From Bacillota bacterium (GTDB lineage: Bacteria > Bacillota > Clostridia > Acetivibrionales > DTU013), in contig JAEYOM010000196.1 in NCBI GenBank assembly GCA_023411715.1, forward strand, positions 28,387 to 92,386: DNA of 64,000 nucleotides, in the 5' to 3' direction. The notes under the pieces are model-generated. The model made no database searches. It was not told the origin of the DNA and saw nothing but the letters and a program-made list of their open reading frames with translations. This document shows, piece after piece, positions 35,242 through 43,161 of this stretch. The position numbers were made by a program, and so were the translations under genes. Numbering within the stretch: position 1 is the first letter of the stretch; each line of letters opens with the position of its first letter.

Positions 35242-37205
35242 TGAACCTCCTGTCGGCTGAGAAAATTTCAAAAAGCTATAGTGAAAAGGCCCTTTTCAGC
35301 CAGATATCCCTTGGTATAAATGAAGGCGAGAAAATAGGCATCATCGGCATCAACGGGACAGGCAAGTCTACCCTTTTGAAGGTCATTGCCGGCATCGAGA
35401 CCCCGGACGAAGGCAGGATAACAATGATTAACGGTCTGCGTACCGGTTATCTGCCCCAGTTACCCGAGTTCGACAAGGATGCGACCGTACTGGAGCATGT
35501 ATTGAACGAACTGCCCCAAGCCGCCAGGGTATCCGGCGAATATGAAGTCAAGACAATGCTTACGAAGCTCGGTATCACGGAATTCGACGCAAAGCTCAGC
35601 ACCCTTTCGGGCGGACAAAGGAAAAGGGCGGCGCTTGCAGCAGTTCTAACACATCCCTCGGACCTGCTGATACTCGATGAACCGACCAACCACCTTGACA
35701 ATGCTGCGACAGACTGGCTCGAAAAATATCTGAACAGCCGTAGGGGCGCGCTGCTTATGGTAACGCACGACAGATATTTCCTCGACAGGGTCACCAACAG
35801 GATAATCGAACTTGATTCCGGCAGACTTTTCAACTACCAGGCTAATTACAGCAAGTTCGTGGAAATGAAAGCCGAGCGCGAGGAACTGGAACAGGCGTCC
35901 GAAAGAAAAAGACAGAACCTCTACAGGCGCGAGCTTGCATGGATACGCCGCGGAGCGCAGGCACGTTCGACCAAGCAGCAGGCAAGGATCGACCGTTTTG
36001 AAAAGCTATCGGAGGAGCAGTCTCCGTCAACATACGAAAATATAGAGATACAGGCCGGTTCTGCCCGCATGGGCAAAAAGACGATAGAACTCGAGCATAT
36101 TGCAAAAAGCTATGACGGCAGAGAGATCCTACATGATTTCAGTTATGTACTTCCCAGGGATGACCGGGCAGGTATAATCGGACCTAACGGCGCGGGTAAA
36201 TCCACGCTGCTCAGGCTTATCGCAGGCAAACTGCAACCTGACGGCGGAAGAGTAACGTTCGGCGATACGATCAGGATAGGCATGTTTTCGCAGGAAAGCG
36301 AAGATATGGATACGGGAAAGCGCGTTATAGAGTATATCCGCGACGAGGCCGAATACCTTACAACGCCGGAAGGTGTTGTGAGCGCTTCTCAGATGCTCGA
36401 AAGATTCCTGTTTCCTCCGGCAGTCCAGTGGACGCCGATATCCAAGCTTTCCGGAGGGGAAAGAAGGCGGCTGTATCTGCTGCGTGTCCTTATGGGCGCG
36501 CCCAATGTGCTGCTGCTTGACGAACCTACGAACGACCTTGATATACAGACGCTCACGATCCTAGAAAACTATATTGACGACTTTCCGGGCGCTGTTGTCG
36601 CCGTTTCACATGACAGGTACTTTCTGGACAGGACGGCTGAAAAGATATTCCTGCTTCCGGGCGACGGTACGGTTGAAAGATACGAGGGCAATTACTCATA
36701 TTTCGCCGAAACGGGCAGGCACATGGCCGACGGAACGGGCGGCGGCAGCCGGGATGCAGGCAGTCGGGAAAAAGGTCCGGAGTCCGGATATTCAGTAGGC
36801 GGCAAAAAAGGAGCTGCGGGAGGCAAAAAAGGGACTGTAAGCGCCGGTAAAGGAACTGCTGTCACTGGAAATGCCGGTATCGTAAGCGCAGGTGATACAA
36901 ACGGAGCAGTTAAACCAAACGGAGCCGCTAAAACGCCGGGCAGCGCGGAGCCCGCGAAAGTCAGACCCCTGCGTTTTACTTACAAGGAGCAGAAGGAATT
37001 CGAGCAAATAGACGACCTGATCGCCAGCCTGGAAAATAAAATAAGCGAAACCGATAAACTCATCAACGAGGCTGCATCGGACTTCGCAAAGCTCCAAGAA
37101 CTGCTTTCGGCAAAAGAACAGCTTGAAAAGCAGCTGGAAGAAGCAATGGAACGCTGGGTCTACCTCAATGAACTGAATGACATGATCAATAGGCGATCAA
37201 AATAA
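35241..37205 (+). CDS. ABC-F ATPase, Uup-like with C-terminal coiled coil
   Basis: 654 residues. Both domains are intact: GINGTGKST, LSGGQRKRAAL, LDEPTNHLD; GPNGAGKST, LSGGERRRLYL, LDEPTNDLD. A Gly/Ala/Lys-rich linker of about 80 residues (repeats of GKKG and AGKGT type) separates the second domain from a C-terminal coiled coil (about 580-650) as in Uup, which binds nucleic acid. The ATG overlaps the upstream stop (TGATG), so the two ABC-F proteins are translationally coupled. A role in rescuing or protecting ribosomes fits the family. The last nine bases overlap the convergent TraB gene. Confidence 0.92.
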   Translation: MNLLSAEKISKSYSEKALFSQISLGINEGEKIGIIGINGTGKSTLLKVIAGIETPDEGRITMINGLRTGYLPQLPEFDKDATVLEHVLNELPQAARVSGEYEVKTMLTKLGITEFDAKLSTLSGGQRKRAALAAVLTHPSDLLILDEPTNHLDNAATDWLEKYLNSRRGALLMVTHDRYFLDRVTNRIIELDSGRLFNYQANYSKFVEMKAEREELEQASERKRQNLYRRELAWIRRGAQARSTKQQARIDRFEKLSEEQSPSTYENIEIQAGSARMGKKTIELEHIAKSYDGREILHDFSYVLPRDDRAGIIGPNGAGKSTLLRLIAGKLQPDGGRVTFGDTIRIGMFSQESEDMDTGKRVIEYIRDEAEYLTTPEGVVSASQMLERFLFPPAVQWTPISKLSGGERRRLYLLRVLMGAPNVLLLDEPTNDLDIQTLTILENYIDDFPGAVVAVSHDRYFLDRTAEKIFLLPGDGTVERYEGNYSYFAETGRHMADGTGGGSRDAGSREKGPESGYSVGGKKGAAGGKKGTVSAGKGTAVTGNAGIVSAGDTNGAVKPNGAAKTPGSAEPAKVRPLRFTYKEQKEFEQIDDLIASLENKISETDKLINEAASDFAKLQELLSAKEQLEKQLEEAMERWVYLNELNDMINRRSK

Positions 37206-38351
37206 GTTTCTGATTATATCCGCTCCCGCTACAAATGTACCTATAGAAGCACCCATATTAGACATAAAGACAATAAGGATTATTCTTAGAAATCTGTTCT
37301 TGAAAAAGCCTTTCAAGGTAAAAATATCCTCCGGGATCTTCTCAATATCTTGCACCGTTGGTTTTTTTATTGTTGCTTCCACTAAACCGGTAAACCAACC
37401 ACAAGCGAGGACAGGATTAATTGTAGTAAATGGCGCTGCGATTAGGGAAGTTATTATACTTAAGGGATGTGCCAGCGACAAGGCTGTCAATAAGGCCGCC
37501 AGTATTCCTGTCCATAGAACCCATACCGATAATTGTTCAAGTCCAGTCTGCACGCTGACGATAAACGCATATAGCAGTAAAGCAATCAAAACTGCAGATA
37601 TAAGCCAACCTATTATTTTAGCAATCGGACCTTTTAGAGGAATAGCCGAAATGCTATTCATATCTTGAGAACGATAAATTTCATCCTTTACGCCGGTAAC
37701 ATGAGCACCGCCAAGAATAGCTACAATCTTTTTACCGGGCGCATCTTTTATTTTTGAAGCTAAGAATTGGTCACGTTCGCTTATAAGTATATTCCCGATC
37801 TTCGGAAACTGTTTACGTACATCAACCAATGCTGATTCAAGCATATCGGCCTTTAATAGTTCCTGTAAATCCTTATCCGAGATTTTGCTATCATCATTAA
37901 ACGAAAACAACAGACTGACAATTAGCTTTCCCTTTTCCCACAAGTTGAGTTTTCGCCATATGCGAAGAAACGTAGTTTGTATTTTCCTATCCGCCAAGAC
38001 TAAAGTTGCACCAATCTCTTTTGCACTTTCAATCCCTTGCACAATTTCGCCGCCTACAGAAGTATTTAACTGCTTTGCAATCCTTTTTTGATATGAGCTT
38101 AATGCAAGATTAGTCAACAGAAAACCAACTCTTTTTGATTTAATCACTTTGATGATGTCTGTATTCTCCCACGCTTTGGGGTTTTGTATATTGTTATACC
38201 TGTCCTCGTCAAGCTCAATACAAACGCTGTCAGGTCGTTCTTTTTCAATAACTTGTTTTACAAGTTCCGCGCTCTCCCTGGATACATGCGCCGTGGCAAT
38301 TAATATAATTTTTTTATTTTGATAGTCCAAAGTTGTTACATTTTCAGTCAT
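37197..38351 (-). CDS. TraB-family membrane protein
   Basis: 384 residues. The N-terminal TraB/GumN domain has the family motifs LIATAHVSRES, CIELDEDRYN and ILGGAHVTGV; the C-terminal part has about four membrane segments (IIGWLISAVLIALLLYAFIV and others). TraB of Enterococcus shuts down pheromone production, but the general biochemical role of the family, possibly proteolytic, is unsettled. The ATG nine bases after AAGGA is chosen over an in-frame TTG three codons earlier. It is encoded just downstream of the sigma/anti-sigma pair and may belong to their regulon. Confidence 0.85.
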   Translation of the reverse strand: MTENVTTLDYQNKKIILIATAHVSRESAELVKQVIEKERPDSVCIELDEDRYNNIQNPKAWENTDIIKVIKSKRVGFLLTNLALSSYQKRIAKQLNTSVGGEIVQGIESAKEIGATLVLADRKIQTTFLRIWRKLNLWEKGKLIVSLLFSFNDDSKISDKDLQELLKADMLESALVDVRKQFPKIGNILISERDQFLASKIKDAPGKKIVAILGGAHVTGVKDEIYRSQDMNSISAIPLKGPIAKIIGWLISAVLIALLLYAFIVSVQTGLEQLSVWVLWTGILAALLTALSLAHPLSIITSLIAAPFTTINPVLACGWFTGLVEATIKKPTVQDIEKIPEDIFTLKGFFKNRFLRIILIVFMSNMGASIGTFVAGADIIRNLF

Positions 38352-38371
38352 ATTTATCAATCCTTTCGAAG

Positions 38372-38692
38372 TTACACTATTCTAATATCCATGAACAGAT
38401 AAAGGACAAGAGCCAAAATTATAACGGTCAAAAGTGTAAACAGAACACCTTTTAGCAATGACTTAAACATCCCTTTTTTCCATTTTTCTGACAAGTTCTT
38501 TACCGCCTCGGCCTCGTTCAAATTCTTCTCCGCTTTGTTAACGGGTAATTTTTCGTCCATTGCCTTCAACTCGGCTTTGCAGCTATCACAATAAACAAGA
38601 TGTTCTTCAATCATCGTTCTGCTGTCGTTACTACAAACGCTATCGTGATACAATGGCAATAAATCTTTGATGATTTCACAAGATATTTTCAT
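38372..38692 (-). CDS. zinc-finger anti-sigma factor
   Basis: 106 residues: an N-terminal zf-HC2/ZAS domain (ISCEIIKDLLPLYHD, then EEHLVYCDSCKAEL with the HxxxCxxC ligands) and one C-terminal membrane segment (LLKGVLFTLLTVIILALVLYL). It should hold the adjacent sigma factor at the membrane until a signal removes it. The start overlaps the sigma stop (ATGA), which fixes stoichiometry. The extracytoplasmic tail is only a few residues long, so the sensed signal probably acts within the membrane or cytoplasm. Confidence 0.88.
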   Translation of the reverse strand: MKISCEIIKDLLPLYHDSVCSNDSRTMIEEHLVYCDSCKAELKAMDEKLPVNKAEKNLNEAEAVKNLSEKWKKGMFKSLLKGVLFTLLTVIILALVLYLFMDIRIV

Positions 38693-39165
38693 CTCATTGC
38701 CTCCTGTAATTGTTTTTTTGCCCTGTAAAAAATCAGTCTCGCCCAGCTGTCGGTTTTCCCGAACAATTCACCGATTTGAGAAAATGGCAGCTCTCCGAAT
38801 ACCCGTAAAGTAAAGACCTCTTTGTATGGCTCATTCAGATTATGCAGCAGAGCGTGCAGCCACGCTGCCGCTTCTTTATCAAAGTAATCCTTTTCCAAAT
38901 CTGATGCTATATCCGGAAAATCCGCGTTAAAATCTGAAGCCACCCGCTTTTGTTTTTTGGAAAGTGAGAAGTAAGTATTTTTAGCTATCTGGCAAAGCCA
39001 TACGTATAATTTGCAGCTTCCATTGAACTGATCTATATGTCGCATGGCTTTGAAAAAAGTTTCCTGTGTAACCTCTTCCGCAGTGGCCTCGTTCCGGCAT
39101 AGGGTCAGCACATATTTATATACATCGGAAAAGTGCTCTGTATATATTTCTCCGAAATCCGTCAC
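38689..39165 (-). CDS. ECF-type RNA polymerase sigma factor
   Basis: 158 residues with sigma region 2 (YVLTLCRNEATAEEVTQETF, KLYVWLCQIAKNTYFS) and region 4 (PYKEVFTLRVFGELPFSQIG, GKTDSWARLIFYRAKKQLQ). It starts at GTG after AGGAGGTGAGAAA. It forms an operon with its anti-sigma factor and probably with the TraB gene. A candidate autoregulatory promoter (TGAAAC-N17-GTCTTA) lies just upstream. Confidence 0.92.
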   Translation of the reverse strand: MTDFGEIYTEHFSDVYKYVLTLCRNEATAEEVTQETFFKAMRHIDQFNGSCKLYVWLCQIAKNTYFSLSKKQKRVASDFNADFPDIASDLEKDYFDKEAAAWLHALLHNLNEPYKEVFTLRVFGELPFSQIGELFGKTDSWARLIFYRAKKQLQEAMR

Positions 39166-39169
39166 TTTC

Positions 39170-39301
39170 TCACCTCCTGTCCATAAGACTCAGCTTGTCT
39201 AAAAGCGTTTCAACTTTTTTGATTTTTGTCGTACATCTTTGGATACCTATATTAGAGTAAATGTCGGCGGGTATATTTTCAATAAACGCTTTGTAAAGTT
39301 T
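39170..39301 (-). pseudogene. possible C-terminal remnant of a lost gene (43 codons)
   Basis: A start-less open stretch whose product ends KVETLLDKLSLMDRR and whose stop overlaps the ribosome site of the sigma gene. Composition looks protein-like, but no family is recognised. It is cut by an in-frame stop exactly where the repeat element at 39305 begins, as expected if the element replaced the upstream part of a gene. Confidence 0.3.
39184..39212 (-). promoter_or_regulatory. candidate ECF-type autoregulatory promoter
   Basis: Minus strand TGAAAC (39212-39207), 17 bases, GTCTTA (39189-39184). The boxes resemble ECF promoters, but transcription would start only a few bases before the ribosome site, and the same bases are also open to translation. 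Confidence 0.3.
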
Positions 39302-39304
39302 TTA

Positions 39305-39494
39305 AGAGTTATAACACATCGATTCATTAGGAAAATTTATCGGTTGTAGATAAATTTCCTTACCCGGGATGCATGGGCGAGCAGATGATAGATTCATCGA
39401 CCAGCCTTTGCTGCGTTTCAATAAGGCTGGTCGCAAGCAAAGCTTGCTGCTCGCCTATGCATCCTATGCGGAGATATTTTTCGCCTCGTTATAT
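39305..39494. repeat. dispersed non-coding element, copy 1 (long form with nested hairpin)
   Basis: Begins TTATAACACATCG and ends TCGCCTCGTTATA. A first inverted repeat (GGAAAATTTATC / GATAAATTTCC) is followed by a large nested hairpin: outer arms 39367-39384 and 39447-39464 pair with one mismatch, inner arms 39398-39408 and 39423-39433 (CGACCAGCCTT/AAGGCTGGTCG) pair perfectly. The flanks match the element at 58656-58764, which lacks the hairpin. It fills the 323-base gap between the MurE paralogue and the sigma gene and overlaps the MurE stop codon. Confidence 0.7.
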
Positions 39495-40997
39495 AGCAGA
39501 ATCGAGTTCTGAAAGGAATCTTTTAGTCAATTCCACATCGGAAAGTACCGGAATGTATTCCTTGCCGTATTTCTGCCGGGTTTCGTTGCCCTTGCCGGTA
39601 ATGAGGATCACCGTCCCCGGTTCGGACGTTAAAATCGATTTTCTGACCGCCTCTTCCCTGTCGTCGATGAGCTCGTAATTCTCATTGTTCTGCCGTACAT
39701 ACTGGGCTATATCCTCGCTTATGTTCCTTGTGCTTTCAGGGCCGGGATCTTCCGCGGTCAGGTAAACCTTGTCCGAATGTATGCCCGCGAGCAGTCCGAG
39801 GTCCTTTCTGCGCAGCTGTGCCTTGCCACCCGGGCAGCCGAAAACGGTAACGATCTTCATTGCCGGGAATTCAGCCCTGACGGTTTCGTAGAGCTTGGTG
39901 AAGCTGAGCTTGTTGTGCGCGTAATCGACTATGACTATACGGTCCCTGCTCTTATTCGAATATATCTCCATCCTTCCGCTCGAACGCGCCTTCCTTAGGC
40001 CGGTGTAAATGTACTGCTCGGGTATGCGCAGCGCATATGCGACAGTGATAGCAGCAAGAGCATTTTCAACGTTGAAAAGGCCCGGCATCGTCAGTACGAA
40101 CTCTCTGTCGAACCTGTCGCACCTTACCCTGAAATGAGTGTCGAAGCCTTCTTTCCTGATACCGCTGCCACAGATATCCGCCTCTTCCCGGGTACCGAAG
40201 GTCAGTACCTTTTCAGCCGCTCTTGAAGCTTCAATGATCCTTGGGAGCCGGTCTGAATCGAGATTGATGCAGGCAGTTCTGCAATGGCTGAAAATAGTAA
40301 GCTTTGCAGCCAGATAATCCTCCATGTCGCTGTGTTCGATAGAGCTTATATGATCCTCGGAGATGTTGAGAAAAACGCCTGCGTCGAACTCTACTCCGTG
40401 CAGCCTGCCGTATTTCAACGCCTGGCTCGAAGCCTCCATAACCATATACTGCAGGCCGCTGTTTACGGCGTTGCTGAAATGCATCTGAAGCTCCAGCGAT
40501 TCCGGCGTCGTAAGATGGGATTCCTCCCTTATCACGCCGTCGAAGGTGTCTATCGATGAAATAATGCCCGATTCGGGCTTCCCCTGTTCGTGCAGGTATT
40601 CGTCCAATATGTATTTGATATAATATGCTGTCGTAGATTTGCCCTTGGTCCCCGTTATGCCGATGATTTTCAGCTTCCCGGCAGGGTAATCGTAATATAT
40701 TGCCGCTATCAGCGACAACGCTTTTTTTACATCGCTAACAAGTATGCACGGCACTGTTTTGTGATAGTCGGTCTCGCTTATGTAGGCGATCACACCCCTT
40801 TGAATTGCCGCATCCAGGTAGGCCTCCTTAAAGCCCGCGCCCTTGCAGACGAACAAAGTATTCTGCCCTGCCTTGTTTGAGTCGTATGCTACGCTGTTAA
40901 CGAGCTTCATGCCGGTCTCCCGCGTACAGTTGTGGGACAGCAGGAGCGCTTTTCCCCGCAGGCTTTCCATATATAATTCAAGTGCGTATTTTTCCAT
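39489..40997 (-). CDS. MurE-type Mur ligase paralogue without the DAP motif
   Basis: 502 residues with the three Mur-ligase domains: ATP site GITGTKGKSTTAYY (116 on), the carbamylated-Lys region (EDYLAAKLTIF) and the C-terminal binding domain. MurE adds the third stem-peptide residue to UDP-MurNAc-L-Ala-D-Glu. The DNPR signature of diaminopimelate enzymes is absent; the same place reads AEDPGPES (416-421), and DYAHNKLSFTKL resembles lysine-type ligases. It may add lysine or another amino acid, or serve a polyglutamate-like pathway with the CapA domain encoded 119 bases upstream. Start ATG at 40997 follows GAGAGGAT; ten further codons upstream are excluded. Confidence 0.85.
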   Translation of the reverse strand: MEKYALELYMESLRGKALLLSHNCTRETGMKLVNSVAYDSNKAGQNTLFVCKGAGFKEAYLDAAIQRGVIAYISETDYHKTVPCILVSDVKKALSLIAAIYYDYPAGKLKIIGITGTKGKSTTAYYIKYILDEYLHEQGKPESGIISSIDTFDGVIREESHLTTPESLELQMHFSNAVNSGLQYMVMEASSQALKYGRLHGVEFDAGVFLNISEDHISSIEHSDMEDYLAAKLTIFSHCRTACINLDSDRLPRIIEASRAAEKVLTFGTREEADICGSGIRKEGFDTHFRVRCDRFDREFVLTMPGLFNVENALAAITVAYALRIPEQYIYTGLRKARSSGRMEIYSNKSRDRIVIVDYAHNKLSFTKLYETVRAEFPAMKIVTVFGCPGGKAQLRRKDLGLLAGIHSDKVYLTAEDPGPESTRNISEDIAQYVRQNNENYELIDDREEAVRKSILTSEPGTVILITGKGNETRQKYGKEYIPVLSDVELTKRFLSELDSAI

Positions 40998-41116
40998 CGT
41001 TATCCTCTCGTTCGGTTTTTCGGCCAATGCAGATCAGCACTTATTATCATCAAAATACAGTCTACCCGGATACCAGGTACATAAAACTGTCGGATCGCAG
41101 CCCTGTTTCCGACCTG

Positions 41117-42871
41117 TTATGGATAGCTAGCCAGCACAGGGTAGCTCTTACATTCGGTGTCGTCGAAATGCCACCATTCATTCGATATTGGGATAAAGCC
41201 GACGCTCTTCATGGTATTTTGCAGTATCAGCGCATTTTTCTTCTGCGCTGCGGTACATTTTTCATACGTCCTGTATGCCAGCACAGTCCCATCGTCAAAG
41301 TCGCTGGGCATGTCCACCTTTTTGCCGTCCAGCGTAACAAGCGTGCAGTCCACCGCGGCGCCTCTCGTATGGTTTGAGGGGGCTTTCTTTGGATCCAAAA
41401 AAACAGACTTATTAGGCGCGTTATTATACAGAAGCTGATGGTCTTCCTTGGACCTGTAAGCATCCCAGACCTTGATCCTGTAGCCCTGCTTCATAAGGTG
41501 TTTGTTGGCTTTATCAAGCTTGTCGGCGGTGCCTTTTCTAAGGTAAGCTGTATCCGATGCGTATACGGGCTTGCCGATTACATTGTTGGAACCCGCATAT
41601 CTGAGGTCAATCACAATATTTTTGACAAGGGCATCGAGCCTGACCATATCGCTCTTTCCTGCGTATGCCGCCTTTTCTTCTTCACTCAGCGTCGGGGTAA
41701 AGGCAAGCTTTTCGAATACCCTTTTGCTCTGCTCGCCCATTGCGACGGTGGGCCGGTAGACGTTCAAGTCGGACCTCGAGGATACCGAGCAGGGTATGAT
41801 CTTCGGTTCTGCCACCGGCTGCAGCACTTTATCGGAATCGAACGTGAAGGTCTGCTGATATATCGCGGTATCATAGTCATCCGGCGTTTTAGCGCCACCA
41901 AAGCAGAAATTGCCGAGGCTGTAGGCAATATATTTCCCCTTGTATTTTTCTATCGGCTGCAGCACGTGCGGATGGCCACCCAACACGAGGTCCGCTCCCA
42001 GGTCTATCGAAAGGTGCGCAAGCCCGGTCTGAATTTCATCCTGTTTATACTTGTATTCCTTGCCCCAGTGGAATTCTACAATGAGCAGATCGCACTCGCT
42101 GCGCATCTTTTTTATTGTGCCGCTGACATCCTTTTTGAATACATTCATGTCCAGCCCCTGCTCATATTCTCCGAGCTGGTTGAAGCCCGCCATTCCTATC
42201 CTGACGCCTTTTACATCCCTGTACAGCACCTTTGTATACCCGAAATAATCTATGCCGGCGGCGTCGAGCGACTTTTGGGTCGCGTCGAACCCCTTCTGCC
42301 CGTAATCATATGTATGATTGTTCGCCAGGTCGGCGATCTCAACGCTCCCCGCCTTCAGTATGTTTGCGTATTCCGGCTTGCCGTTGAACCAATAATTGTT
42401 TCCGTAATCGTATTTTTCGGCCTTTACGGTCTCGTTGCTCAGTGCCGTTTCAAGATTGGCGATTGTGAGATCGTCCTTTGACAGGATATCCTTGACATTT
42501 GAGAAGAAATACTTGTAATCGCCCTTTATTTTTTCAAAGACATAATCAAACGAATCCGCGTACAGATAATTGTGTTCGTGATCCTGACCCAGCGCCACAT
42601 CTCCCAATGCCGATATATTTATCGAGACGTCGTCCTTTACGTAATTGCTTTTTGTACCGCTTTCCTGCGCTTCACTGCCCGACCCCGTATTATCCGCGGT
42701 ATTTGCCGTCCGGCTGCCGTTCGTCCCGCTTCCCTGACCGGAAATCAGTGTATTCTCAGCAGCATTTCCCGCCCCTGTTTTCCCATCCGATATGTTTGAA
42801 TATATAGTAAATGCAACGGCCGCGATGACGACCACTAAAAACAATGATCTCGCAAATACCTTAAAGTTCAT
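41117..42871 (-). CDS. CapA - VanX fusion: PGA-synthesis-like domain plus D-Ala-D-Ala dipeptidase
   Basis: 584 residues. One N-terminal membrane anchor (SLFLVVVIAAVAFTIYS) and a Ser/Gly/Asn-rich linker lead to a CapA/PgsA metallophosphoesterase-like domain (GDVALG 90-95, NLETAL, NNH 184-186, HWG, GGHPH 298-302, SLGNF). From about 405 a VanX-type M15 dipeptidase follows, with zinc ligands in SNHTRGAAVD (H501, D508) and the catalytic Glu and last His in NEWWHFD (E565, H568). VanX-type enzymes split D-Ala-D-Ala. Both activities would face outward. The fusion is unusual, and its neighbours are the MurE paralogue and a D,D-carboxypeptidase, pointing to stem-peptide remodelling. Confidence 0.88.
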   Translation of the reverse strand: MNFKVFARSLFLVVVIAAVAFTIYSNISDGKTGAGNAAENTLISGQGSGTNGSRTANTADNTGSGSEAQESGTKSNYVKDDVSINISALGDVALGQDHEHNYLYADSFDYVFEKIKGDYKYFFSNVKDILSKDDLTIANLETALSNETVKAEKYDYGNNYWFNGKPEYANILKAGSVEIADLANNHTYDYGQKGFDATQKSLDAAGIDYFGYTKVLYRDVKGVRIGMAGFNQLGEYEQGLDMNVFKKDVSGTIKKMRSECDLLIVEFHWGKEYKYKQDEIQTGLAHLSIDLGADLVLGGHPHVLQPIEKYKGKYIAYSLGNFCFGGAKTPDDYDTAIYQQTFTFDSDKVLQPVAEPKIIPCSVSSRSDLNVYRPTVAMGEQSKRVFEKLAFTPTLSEEEKAAYAGKSDMVRLDALVKNIVIDLRYAGSNNVIGKPVYASDTAYLRKGTADKLDKANKHLMKQGYRIKVWDAYRSKEDHQLLYNNAPNKSVFLDPKKAPSNHTRGAAVDCTLVTLDGKKVDMPSDFDDGTVLAYRTYEKCTAAQKKNALILQNTMKSVGFIPISNEWWHFDDTECKSYPVLASYP

Positions 42872-42940
42872 TTGTAAAAGGTTTCCTCCCTTGGATGTTT
42901 TAAAGGATATCCGCGCTTCAAGGCACTAAACATCCTACCA

Positions 42941-42980
42941 TATGTATAATACAGCGATCGTATGTATAATGCAGCGATGT
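42941..42980. repeat. 20-bp tandem duplication in divergent promoter region
   Basis: 42941-42960 and 42961-42980 both read TATGTATAAT-R-CAGCGAT plus two bases, differing at three positions. Each copy contains a TATAAT-like box. It lies between the divergent capA-vanX and dacF genes. Confidence 0.65.
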
Positions 42981-43161
42981 CGATATGGCTTACGCCGCAA
43001 CTATATTGTACTACAATTACTTGTCATTCGCACGCCCTGTCCGATATTTTGACTTTATTTTAATTATTGCCTTTTCCCGTCCGGCCTTGAAGCAATAATT
43101 GAAAAATGTTAGAATAAAAAAACGCAGTATAAAGATTAACGCTTATTTCACGGGTGAACAA

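Noticed and set aside
41438..42481. Antisense open frame (347 codons) opposite CapA-VanX
   Set aside because: Shadow frame; no ribosome site or domain.
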